Shown in pieces: positions 14,908 to 22,393 of a DNA stretch of 25,611 nucleotides (the first letter of the stretch is position 1; each line of letters starts with the position of its first letter). Origin of the DNA: an uncultured bacterium (GTDB taxonomy: Bacteria; Verrucomicrobiota; Lentisphaeria; Oligosphaerales; Oligosphaeraceae). A program made the translations under genes and the position numbers. Under the pieces are notes generated by a model. It worked only from the letters and a program-made list of their open reading frames with translations. It ran no database searches and was not told the origin of the DNA. The stretch spans positions 1 to 25,611 of the forward strand of contig URJM01000026.1 in assembly GCA_900548225.1 (NCBI GenBank), written 5' to 3'.

Positions 14908-16020
14908 ATGGGCGACTTCCGAACAACAGAGGGCGAGTCCATGCCCGAGATGCGCCAGGAACGGCGGCGGCGCATCTGGAAGCTTACAAGGCGCATGCTC
15001 CTGGCGCTGGTCGTCGTTGCGCTGGCAGGGCACTTCATCCCCGTGCGGCGCTATGCCGTCGCCCGGGGGTATGTGACAACCCGCGAATATGCGGAGGTGC
15101 GGCCCCCCGTCACGGGGATTGTAGGCAGAATCCTGGTCTCCTCAGGAGAAATGGTGGAGGCAGGACAGGTGCTTGTCGAACTCAACAGCGCGGAAGAGGA
15201 GGCTACGCTTGCCGAAACCCGCGCACGAGTCTCAAGACTGGCATCCGAACGCGAAAGGCGTCAGGCCGAGATGTCCATCGACCTGGAAAGGCGCGGCGTC
15301 GAACTTCAGGAAAAGAAGAGACAGCACGCGGATGAATTGCGCATTGCCGAACTCGAACTGGCAAATGCCGAAAGCCTCCTGGCGCTGACCCAGGAGCTCT
15401 GCGCGAAGGGACTCAAGTCACGGCGGGAGGAGGAGGACGTCCACCTGCGCCGCGAACTCTGCAAAGTCCGCCTGGAAGCCCTGCAGCGCAAGGACTTCAC
15501 TGTCTACGACGAACTGCTGAACCGTGACCGCGACATGTATGCGTCTGAACGGAAGGCGCTGGATGAGGAGCTCGCGGCGCTGGAGGAGTCCGTGCGGCGC
15601 GTCGAGGCGCGCATCGAGCTGCGAAAGATTCGCGCGCCCATCTCCGGGCAGGTGGTCCGCTACGAATTCGTCGTGGGCGAACTGCTCCAGCCAAGTTATG
15701 TCATCTATGAAATCTTCGGCGGGGAGGAACAGGTGCTGAAGCTGCGGGTGGACGAGAAGCACGCGGCGCGCATCGCCCCGGGGCAGGAATACAGATGCCG
15801 CCTCGCGAGCTACGACAACGGCCTGATGCCGGTCTATTTCCGCGGAAAGGTCAGCTACCTGAGGGACGTCATCCAGAACGACGGCTCAAACGCCTACCGC
15901 ATGGTGTACTGCACCTTCGACCCCGGCAAGTACCCAATCCAGCCAGGGACGACCGCCGAGGCCAGGATATACTACGCCACGTCGGGATTCTGGGAATTCC
16001 TCTTCAATATCGATCCCTGA
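14908..16020 (+). CDS. HlyD-family periplasmic adaptor (membrane fusion protein)
   Basis: 370 residues. A basic cytoplasmic start is followed by one membrane anchor (about 29-45, RMLLALVVVALAGHF). The first half of the lipoyl domain is at 66-93 (PPVTGIVGRILVSSGEMVEAGQVLVEL), followed by a long charged coiled coil (about 95-238), then the second lipoyl half with RAPISGQVV at 242-250 and a beta-barrel region to the end. This layout is that of HlyD/EmrA-type adaptors that join an inner-membrane transporter to TolC. I give the ATG at 14908; the ATG at 14941 is as likely because it starts shortly before the anchor. It lies 24 bases after the Cys-rich protein and 33 bases before the first ABC gene. 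Confidence 0.88.
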   Translation: MGDFRTTEGESMPEMRQERRRRIWKLTRRMLLALVVVALAGHFIPVRRYAVARGYVTTREYAEVRPPVTGIVGRILVSSGEMVEAGQVLVELNSAEEEATLAETRARVSRLASERERRQAEMSIDLERRGVELQEKKRQHADELRIAELELANAESLLALTQELCAKGLKSRREEEDVHLRRELCKVRLEALQRKDFTVYDELLNRDRDMYASERKALDEELAALEESVRRVEARIELRKIRAPISGQVVRYEFVVGELLQPSYVIYEIFGGEEQVLKLRVDEKHAARIAPGQEYRCRLASYDNGLMPVYFRGKVSYLRDVIQNDGSNAYRMVYCTFDPGKYPIQPGTTAEARIYYATSGFWEFLFNIDP

Positions 16021-16053
16021 CGCAGGACGACGCCCCGCGCCAGGACACGCCAG

Positions 16054-17811
16054 ATGCCCCAGAGCCGTCCCGACAACATCACGCTGCTCATGAAGCTGCT
16101 GCGCCCATACCGCGCGGCAATCGTCGAGGCTGTCGTATTCACCCTTGTCATGGCGGCAATCAGCTCGATAGTCCCCCTGATTTCGGCGGCACTTGTCGAC
16201 AATGTCTTCACAAATGGCGAAATGGACCTGTTCCTGGCGCTTGGGGCATGCTATGTGCTGGCGCCTATTGTGCAGCACTTCCTGGGGGCATTCCAGGCAA
16301 CCCTGTGCATTTTGGCCGCCGTCCTCTTCACAGGCGACCTGCGAAGCGAAATATACCAGCGGCTCCTGACACTCTCCCTGAGATTCTTCCAGGCAAACAG
16401 CGCGGGAAAGGTCGCAAACCGAGTCATGGAGGACGCGCAGACGCTCGTCGCAACATTCAACTCCTCCATCACCATGACAATCTCCGACGGTGTGATTGCG
16501 GTCATCGCCATTCTCGTGACATTCTCCATCAACTGGCGCCTCGCAATCCTGCTCTGCATCGTTGTCCTGGTCTTCGTAATCAACTACCGGCTCAGCATCA
16601 GGCGAATCGTAAGATTCACAAGGCTCATGAGACGGGAGGACGACGCGCTGACAGGAGGTGTCCAGAACCGCATGGCCGCATCCATCGCGGTGAAGACCTT
16701 CGGCACGGAACCACGCGAAAACGAAATCTTCCACGGACACAACATCTCGTCGCTGAACTACAGCTGGACAAGGGAAATCGCCAACAACGACTTCTGGATG
16801 AACGTCTCCCTCATCGCCGCATTGAGCCAGGCAGTCCTCTACTTCTGCGGGTGCGCACTCGTCCTCAAGGGGGAGATGACCTACGGCGAAGTCCTTGCGT
16901 TCAACCTCTATTCAATGCAGCTGATATGGCCGGGAGTGCGCTTCAGCCAGCTGGCAGGACGCCTCCAGGAGGGAAAGGTCGCGCTGAACAGACTCGTCGA
17001 ATACCTGCGGGCGGAACCGGAAATCAAAGACCGACCAAACCCAAGGCCATGCCGACGACTCCAGGGACGGGTCGACTTCGAGGACGTCCACTTCCAATAC
17101 GAGGAGGGAGTCCCCGTCATCCAGGGAATCTCCCTGCATGTCGAACCCGGCGAGCGCATCGCATTCATCGGCACCACGGGATGCGGCAAGTCAACAATGC
17201 TGAACCTCCTCACAAGATTCTACGATGTCACAGGCGGACGCATCCTCATTGACGGGGTGGACGTGCGGGACTACAGGCTCGCCGACTTCCGGCACCAGTT
17301 CGGAATCGTCCTCCAGGAGTCCTATATCTTCTCGGTCACTGTCAAGGAGAACATACGCTATGGACGCCCCCGGGCGACCATCGAGGAGGTGCAGGCTGCC
17401 GCAAAGGCCGCCGAAATCCACGATTTCATCATGACTCTTCCAAACGGATACGACACCGTCATCGGCGAAGGCGGCGCCGCCCTGTCCGTCGGACAGAAGC
17501 AGCGCATCAACATCGCACGCGCCGTCTGCGCGGATCCCGCAATAATGATCATGGACGAGGCCACCAGTTCGCTGGACTCCGACTCTGAGGCGGCAATCCA
17601 GCGCGGCATGGAGAGACTCCTTGCAGGACGCACCAGCTTCGTCGTCGCACACCGGCTCTCGACTATCCGCAACGCCAGCCAGATTGTCCTGATCGACCAG
17701 GGAAAGGCGGTCGAACAGGGAACCCACGACGAGCTGATGGCCATCGAGAACGGGCGCTACCGCGACCTCTACACCAAGCACATGGGAAAGGGGGTGCTCG
17801 ACGATGCCTAG
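16054..17811 (+). CDS. ABC exporter half-transporter, subunit with intact catalytic Glu and His
   Basis: 585 residues: six-helix membrane domain (about 20-310) then ATPase domain (340-580). Walker A is GTTGCGKST (373-381), Q-loop Q421 in VLQESYIF, signature LSVGQ (477-481), Walker B IMIMDE (497-502) with catalytic E502, and H-loop H533 in VAHRLS. Thus its own ATP site has the catalytic residues, but its signature is altered (second Gly to Val). No C39 peptidase domain precedes the membrane domain, so it does not process leader peptides. Its gene overlaps the next by eight bases (17804-17811), pointing to coupled translation and a heterodimer. With the HlyD and TolC partners it should drive export across both membranes; the substrate is unknown. 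Confidence 0.93.
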   Translation: MPQSRPDNITLLMKLLRPYRAAIVEAVVFTLVMAAISSIVPLISAALVDNVFTNGEMDLFLALGACYVLAPIVQHFLGAFQATLCILAAVLFTGDLRSEIYQRLLTLSLRFFQANSAGKVANRVMEDAQTLVATFNSSITMTISDGVIAVIAILVTFSINWRLAILLCIVVLVFVINYRLSIRRIVRFTRLMRREDDALTGGVQNRMAASIAVKTFGTEPRENEIFHGHNISSLNYSWTREIANNDFWMNVSLIAALSQAVLYFCGCALVLKGEMTYGEVLAFNLYSMQLIWPGVRFSQLAGRLQEGKVALNRLVEYLRAEPEIKDRPNPRPCRRLQGRVDFEDVHFQYEEGVPVIQGISLHVEPGERIAFIGTTGCGKSTMLNLLTRFYDVTGGRILIDGVDVRDYRLADFRHQFGIVLQESYIFSVTVKENIRYGRPRATIEEVQAAAKAAEIHDFIMTLPNGYDTVIGEGGAALSVGQKQRINIARAVCADPAIMIMDEATSSLDSDSEAAIQRGMERLLAGRTSFVVAHRLSTIRNASQIVLIDQGKAVEQGTHDELMAIENGRYRDLYTKHMGKGVLDDA

Positions 17812-19795
17812 AGGCGGCGGATTCTTCAAGTTCATGCGCAATGAACACTTCCGCGACTATCCGTATCGCGGAAAATCCAGCGGCGAGGGCTTCAGGGAGA
17901 GCCGCGGATACCTGCGGCGCTTCATCCACGAGTATATGTGGCCATTCCGGTGGCTGATGCTGGCCACAATCCTGATGATGGGACTCAATACGACTGGGTC
18001 GTATTTCATCGCTGCGCTAAACCGCGTCGTCGTGGACCATATCCTCGTCGTGACAGACCAGGAGGGGAAGCCCCTCCGCCCGGCGTATGCAACGGAGGCA
18101 CGAAGCGCCGCAGTCGCAGACCGCAACGTTCCCGCCAGAACACCGCCAATGGAGAGCATCGGGCGCCAGATGGCAAGGGGAATCCGCTTCAACCACCGCC
18201 CGGTGGAGGCAGGAAAGGCACTCTTCATGCTCGCACTGCTCTACTGCGGAACACAGCTGCTCTTCAATTATCTCTCACGAAGGGCCGCAAAGCTGGAAAC
18301 CACGCTGGCGACCAGGGTGCTGGGGAAACTCCGCGAGGATATGCACAAAAAGGTGCTGGACCTCTCGCTCTCGTATCAGCAGCGGATGAGCCCGGGCAGA
18401 CTCCTCTCGCGCATCGTCAGCGACACAGGCGCGGTCCGCATGGAGACCAGCTATATGCTGGAACTCCTCGTCAGGGTGGTCGGAATGGCCTCCGTGGGAA
18501 TCGGAATCCTCGCATTCTCGGAGTGGCGCGTCCTGGCCCTGCTCCTCCTGACCATGCCCGTCTTCTTCTTCATAAAACGACGCTTCGAGCCAAAGATGAG
18601 ACTCTTCCAAAAGGAGCAGCGCCATACCAACAGCAGCCTCTATGGCCTGATCTCCCAGAAGATGGACGCAATCAAGGCCGTGCAGTCATACGGACAGCAG
18701 GGCGAGGAGGCGGTCGCCTTCCACAGACTCTCCTCCGCATACAGCCGCGACGCCATCCGCGTACAATGGCGGTTCATGCTGATGGAGGCGCTCAGCTGGC
18801 TCTCGCTGCACATCGCAAACTGCGCAGTCTTCCTCTTCGGAGGATATATGGTCGCAACCGGCAGGATGACACTGGGAAAACTGGTCTTCCTCCAGACGCT
18901 TACACAGCTCTTCTTCCAGCCAATGACGGACTACACGCAGCTCTCCTTCGTCAGCCAAAGACTGCAAGTCGCACTCGGAAGATGCTTCGGAGTCCTGGAC
19001 GAGCCGCTCGAAATCACAGAGGCGCCAGACGCAGTCGACTTCCCAAAACCACTCCAGACGGGAATCCACGTCCGAAATCTCTCGTATGCATTCAACGACG
19101 GCGAAAAGGACGCGGGAAAACCAGTCCTCTCAAATGTCAATCTGAACATCCCCGCAGGAGAATGGCTCTGCATAATGGGTTCGTCCGGTTCGGGGAAGAC
19201 AACGCTGCTGCATCTGCTGTCAAGGCTCTATGTCCCGACAACGGGAACTATCGATTACGATGGAATCCCCATCGAAAAGATCTCCCTCAAGTCAATGAGA
19301 AGCCGCCTGGGGGTCGTCCCGCAGGAGGCGCAGATATTCTCAGGCTCTGTCCGGGACAATATCGCATACGGATTCCCGGATGCGTCAAACCAGCAGATCC
19401 TCGAAGCCGCGAAGGACGCGCAACTCCACGATTTCATCCTGGAAATGCCTGTCCAATATGAAACACTTATCGGGGAAAAAGGACAGTCCCTCTCCGGAGG
19501 ACAACGGCAGAGGCTCTCCCTCGCACGGGCACTACTCTGCAAACCGGAAGTCCTGCTGCTGGACGACTGCACAAGCGCACTCGACGCAAATACAGAACGA
19601 CGCATCCAGGAGACGCTTATCCAAAAACTCGCAGGACGCACGGCCGTAATCGTCTCGCAGCGCGTCTCAATGGCCGTCAGGTGCCAGCATATCGCCATCC
19701 TGGATAATGGACGCATCTCCGAATACGGCACACACCAGGAACTCCTCGCAAAACACGGCTTCTACGAAACCCTCTTCAACGAACAAACCAGCTGA
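17804..19795 (+). CDS. ABC exporter half-transporter, subunit with degenerate Walker B and H-loop
   Basis: 663 residues: N-terminal extension (1-45), six-helix membrane domain and ATPase domain (420-660). Walker A GSSGSGKTT (459-467), Q507, and canonical signature LSGGQ (563-567) are intact. The Walker B end is LLLDD (584-588), with D588 in place of the catalytic Glu, and the H-loop has Q619 (VSQRVS) in place of His. This is the pattern of the degenerate-site subunit in heterodimeric exporters such as TM287/288. A stretch of about 55 residues between the first two membrane helices (about 82-136) is polar and much longer than usual; it should face the periplasm. Sizes of the pair (585 and 663) resemble those of BmrC/BmrD. 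The start ATG lies inside the end of the previous gene. Confidence 0.93.
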   Translation: MPRGGGFFKFMRNEHFRDYPYRGKSSGEGFRESRGYLRRFIHEYMWPFRWLMLATILMMGLNTTGSYFIAALNRVVVDHILVVTDQEGKPLRPAYATEARSAAVADRNVPARTPPMESIGRQMARGIRFNHRPVEAGKALFMLALLYCGTQLLFNYLSRRAAKLETTLATRVLGKLREDMHKKVLDLSLSYQQRMSPGRLLSRIVSDTGAVRMETSYMLELLVRVVGMASVGIGILAFSEWRVLALLLLTMPVFFFIKRRFEPKMRLFQKEQRHTNSSLYGLISQKMDAIKAVQSYGQQGEEAVAFHRLSSAYSRDAIRVQWRFMLMEALSWLSLHIANCAVFLFGGYMVATGRMTLGKLVFLQTLTQLFFQPMTDYTQLSFVSQRLQVALGRCFGVLDEPLEITEAPDAVDFPKPLQTGIHVRNLSYAFNDGEKDAGKPVLSNVNLNIPAGEWLCIMGSSGSGKTTLLHLLSRLYVPTTGTIDYDGIPIEKISLKSMRSRLGVVPQEAQIFSGSVRDNIAYGFPDASNQQILEAAKDAQLHDFILEMPVQYETLIGEKGQSLSGGQRQRLSLARALLCKPEVLLLDDCTSALDANTERRIQETLIQKLAGRTAVIVSQRVSMAVRCQHIAILDNGRISEYGTHQELLAKHGFYETLFNEQTS

Positions 19796-19998
19796 CGGCA
19801 CAAGAAAAAAATATCTAAGTATCTTAACAAGAAGAACATAGCATCATGCAAAAGTTGTTTGTTTAGGACCGGAAATCCGGATACTCTTCTGTCTTTATCC
19901 AGAGTATTGACAGTTCTCCTCCGACTCGACGCGGGGCGGCTGGGGGTGCTGTCGTTTCTGTCTTCCTTTTCCCTGTTTTGTGTGCGTTGTGACGGTGG

Positions 19999-20733
19999 CT
20001 AGAGAAGGCCGGCCTCCCCGAAGCTGAAGAATCCCTTTCCCGTGGGGTCGGCGTCCTTCCGTCCGACGACTATGTGGTCGAGCACCCTGACATCGAGGAG
20101 ATTTCCTGCGGCCACGAGCATCTCCGTCATGCGTTTATCCTCCTCTGACGGTCGTGGGTCTCCCGACGGGTGGTTATGTGCGATTATGATACGCATGCAT
20201 CCGATTCGGATTGCGTTACGGAAAACCTCCCTGCAATGCACGAGCGAGCGGTCCATCAGCCCGACAGTGACGCATTCGTCTGCGACAATCTGGTTTCGTA
20301 TGTTCAGGAATAGCACCCGGAACTCCTCCTGTTCCTGGAATCTCATCCGTGTGCGCAGATACTCGGCCACCATGGCGGGGGAGGAGACGGAGACCTTTTG
20401 GGGCAGGGTCTCCTGCCGCAGCCGTCGTCCCAGCTCGAATGCGGCGGCGAGAGCAACTGCCTTCGCGTGTCCAATTCCCTTTTGTGCGCAGATTTCGCCG
20501 AGTGGGGCCCGTGCGAGCCTGTCGAGCCTGCCGCCGTAGCGCTCGAGGAGTCGTGTGGCGACCGTAGTCGCGCTATTTCCCTGGACGCCAGTACGCAGGA
20601 GTATGGCGATTAGCTCTGGCGTCGACAGCGCCGCCGGGCCGATGCGTTCGAGTCTTTCCCGTGGGCGGTCGTCCGCCGGCAGGTCTGACATCAGCAGCGG
20701 ATATGGGGCTGGTTTGCTCTTCATTGTTGTCAT
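19999..20733 (-). CDS. radC: RadC family JAB1/MPN-domain protein
   Basis: 244 residues. N-terminal helix-hairpin-helix part (about 35-105, with LSTPELIAILLRTGVQG and GIGHAKAVALAAAFELGRR) followed by the RadC JAB domain. The metal motif H-x-H-x7-S-x2-D is complete: H186, H188, S196 and D199 in HNHPSGDPRPSEED. The C-terminus SFGEAGLL is typical. The name comes from an old link to DNA repair that is not upheld in E. coli; the biochemical role is uncertain, and the JAB fold suggests a metalloprotease-like or DNA-related activity. In-frame ATGs at residues 4 and 15 are alternative starts. It converges on the export operon and diverges from dus. Confidence 0.95.
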   Translation of the reverse strand: MTTMKSKPAPYPLLMSDLPADDRPRERLERIGPAALSTPELIAILLRTGVQGNSATTVATRLLERYGGRLDRLARAPLGEICAQKGIGHAKAVALAAAFELGRRLRQETLPQKVSVSSPAMVAEYLRTRMRFQEQEEFRVLFLNIRNQIVADECVTVGLMDRSLVHCREVFRNAIRIGCMRIIIAHNHPSGDPRPSEEDKRMTEMLVAAGNLLDVRVLDHIVVGRKDADPTGKGFFSFGEAGLL

Positions 20734-20756
20734 TGTGGTTTTTGATGTGGCAGGTC

Positions 20757-20773
20757 CAGGCTATTATAGCCTG
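20757..20773 (-). promoter_or_regulatory. Candidate radC -10 box inside a perfect palindrome
   Basis: CAGGCTATTATAGCCTG has eight-base arms around one central base. Its minus strand carries an exact TATAAT at 20763-20768, 30 bases upstream of the radC ATG. A weak -35, TTGCGG on the minus strand (20788-20793), is 19 bases away. A palindrome over the -10 box would let a repressor block the promoter. This is inferred from sequence alone. Confidence 0.45.
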
Positions 20774-20775
20774 TG

Positions 20776-20793
20776 TTGCGGCGCAGGCCGCAA
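20776..20793. repeat. Second palindrome in the radC-dus spacer
   Basis: TTGCGGC (20776-20782) pairs perfectly with GCCGCAA (20787-20793) around the loop GCAG. It lies only two bases from the first palindrome and covers the weak -35 of radC. It may be a second operator half or a small hairpin. Confidence 0.4.
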
Positions 20794-20867
20794 AACGCAT
20801 GCATAGTCGCAAAAATCCTCCATCCTCTGGTAAAACCCTGGGAGCGTGGCACATTAGTCAATTTCCT

Positions 20868-21797
20868 ATGGACTTGACAACTCCTTTCATCCTGCCACGC
20901 TTCGGGGAATATCTGCCGACGCGGATTTTGCCTGGCCCCATGGAGGGGGTAACGACGGGCGAGTTCCTTCGCGTCCTCACCCGCCACGGGTGGATTCGCG
21001 CCTGGTGGACTCCCTTTCTGCGGATCTCCGTCGCAGTTCCCCGCAGGGCGCGTCTCCAGTCGTGGCTCTCGCCCTATCTCGAGTGCGGCGTGCCTGTGAT
21101 TTCCCAGATAATGGGCATTGACACATGCAAGCTTGCCCGTGCGGCGCGGGAGCTTCGGCGTCTTGGCGCCGCAGCAATTGACCTGAACTGTGCCTGTCCA
21201 AGCCCGATTGTCGTCGGCAATGGCGCCGGAGGCGCAAGGCTACGCCATCCGGGATGGATGCGCGAGACAATCCATGCGATCCGTTCCGAGGTGGACTGCC
21301 CTGTCGGCATAAAGCTCCGCATTGGCTTCGACTCGCCAGAGGAATTCCGCGAGTCAATCGCCCCCGCAATCCGGGATGCGTCACCCGACTTTGTCACAAT
21401 CCATTTTCGGACTGTCAGGGAGGGCTATCAAAGAGTCGAGGATGGACTGGAACGCCTTGCGGCCGCCCGGGGGCTCCTTCCTGAAATCCCGCTGGTGGGT
21501 TCGGGGGACCTCTTCGACGCAGACTCCGTCCGCAAAATGCTCGAATACTGCCATGTCGACGCAGTCGCCCCAGCACGTGGTCTCCTCCGCAATCCACGGC
21601 TTCTCGTGGACGTGGAACGCGCCCTCCGCAACCAGCCCACGGACCCGTGGGGCGACCAGGAGAAACACGCCCTCCTCCAGGAGTTCCAGACGGAGGGCAG
21701 CCACCTGGGGTTCCTCCTCCAAATGGCGGCAAACCTCTTTGGAAGAAACTCGGATGATTTCAGGAAAACCGTAGAAAAGCTCACAGCAAAACCATGA
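20868..21797 (+). CDS. dus: tRNA-dihydrouridine synthase (Dus family)
   Basis: 309 residues from the ATG at 20868. The frame is open to 20661, but the extra part overlaps radC and its promoter. Dus enzymes use FMN and NADPH to reduce uridine to dihydrouridine in the tRNA D-loop. FMN-binding start LPGPMEGVTTGEFLRV (21-36), catalytic C110 in DLNCACPSP (105-113), K149 in GIKLRIGF, HFRTVREGY at 179-187, and GSGDLFDADSVRKML (211-225) followed by ARGLLRNP are all recognisable. The motif usually written NxGCP here reads NCACP, keeping the key Cys. The short length and ending suggest the DusC-like branch, but which uridine it modifies is not readable. No Shine-Dalgarno is seen. It is translationally coupled to trmL. 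Confidence 0.92.
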   Translation: MDLTTPFILPRFGEYLPTRILPGPMEGVTTGEFLRVLTRHGWIRAWWTPFLRISVAVPRRARLQSWLSPYLECGVPVISQIMGIDTCKLARAARELRRLGAAAIDLNCACPSPIVVGNGAGGARLRHPGWMRETIHAIRSEVDCPVGIKLRIGFDSPEEFRESIAPAIRDASPDFVTIHFRTVREGYQRVEDGLERLAAARGLLPEIPLVGSGDLFDADSVRKMLEYCHVDAVAPARGLLRNPRLLVDVERALRNQPTDPWGDQEKHALLQEFQTEGSHLGFLLQMAANLFGRNSDDFRKTVEKLTAKP

Positions 21798-22267
21798 CCG
21801 CCCAAGTCAAGCCATTCCACATCGTCCTCCTCGCACCGGAAATCCCGCAGAACACGGGAACCATTGGCCGGCTCTGCGTCTGCACAGGGGCGACTCTCCA
21901 TCTCATCGACCCACTAGGATTCCAAATCGACGATGCGCACCTGAGACGGGCGGGACTCGACTACTGGCCATATCTCGACTGGCATCGCTGGAAGAGCTGG
22001 GACGAATTCCTGGACGCCATGAGGCCGCCGCGCCTGGTGTTCCTCACTTCGAAGACCGACCGCAGCTACTTCAGTCTCAAGACACGGGAGGGCGAGTTCC
22101 TGGTCTTCGGGAACGAACAGCATGGGCTGCCACAGGAGTTCTATTCGAGATACGCGGATTCCCTATACACACTGCCCATGCCCGGCGAACACGCGAGATG
22201 CCACAATCTCGCAAACGCCGCCTCGATTGCCCTATACGAGGCTTTGCGGCAACAAGGCGCGCTCTAA
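21794..22267 (+). CDS. trmL: tRNA (cytidine(34)-2'-O)-methyltransferase
   Basis: 157 residues, the standard TrmL length. A minimal SPOUT enzyme that methylates the ribose of the wobble nucleotide in tRNA-Leu isoacceptors using SAM. Motifs: APEIPQNTGTIGRLC (14-28), FLVFGNEQHGLP (102-113) and LPMPGEHARCHNLANAASIALYEALR (127-152; the usual SLNLSNA reads CHNLANA). The start overlaps the dus stop as ATGA, so the two tRNA-modifying enzymes are coupled. The known TrmL target class, leucine tRNA, is encoded about 3 kb downstream in this window, which may be chance. Family members in other lineages are sometimes named by the same domain with different targets. Confidence 0.93.
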   Translation: MTAQVKPFHIVLLAPEIPQNTGTIGRLCVCTGATLHLIDPLGFQIDDAHLRRAGLDYWPYLDWHRWKSWDEFLDAMRPPRLVFLTSKTDRSYFSLKTREGEFLVFGNEQHGLPQEFYSRYADSLYTLPMPGEHARCHNLANAASIALYEALRQQGAL

Positions 22268-22393
22268 TGCGCCCTCCCCTGTGGAACATTACCATTTTCT
22301 TACATAACCAGCGCCCCTCCCCAGGGCGTCAGAGGCTCCCGGTATATTACGCGAACTGCCTGGAAATGCCTCAATTCTGGATTGGCAAAATCA

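Noticed and set aside
15795..17252. 485-codon plus-strand frame.
   Set aside because: It overlaps the HlyD-like and first ABC genes in another frame and has the His/Arg/Pro-rich composition of a shadow frame.
17938..19461. 507-codon plus-strand frame.
   Set aside because: Shadow of the second ABC gene, whose frame contains all the ATPase motifs.
19796..19998. Terminators in the 203-base convergent gap between the second ABC gene and radC.
   Set aside because: CCGGAAATCCGG (19869-19880) and ATACTCT/AGAGTAT (19881-19887 with 19901-19907) can pair, and there is an A-run near 19804, but no stem is strong and followed by T residues in the right direction.
20661..20867. Upstream extension of the dus frame.
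   Set aside because: It overlaps radC and its promoter on the other strand; Dus proteins begin close to the LPGPMEGVT block.
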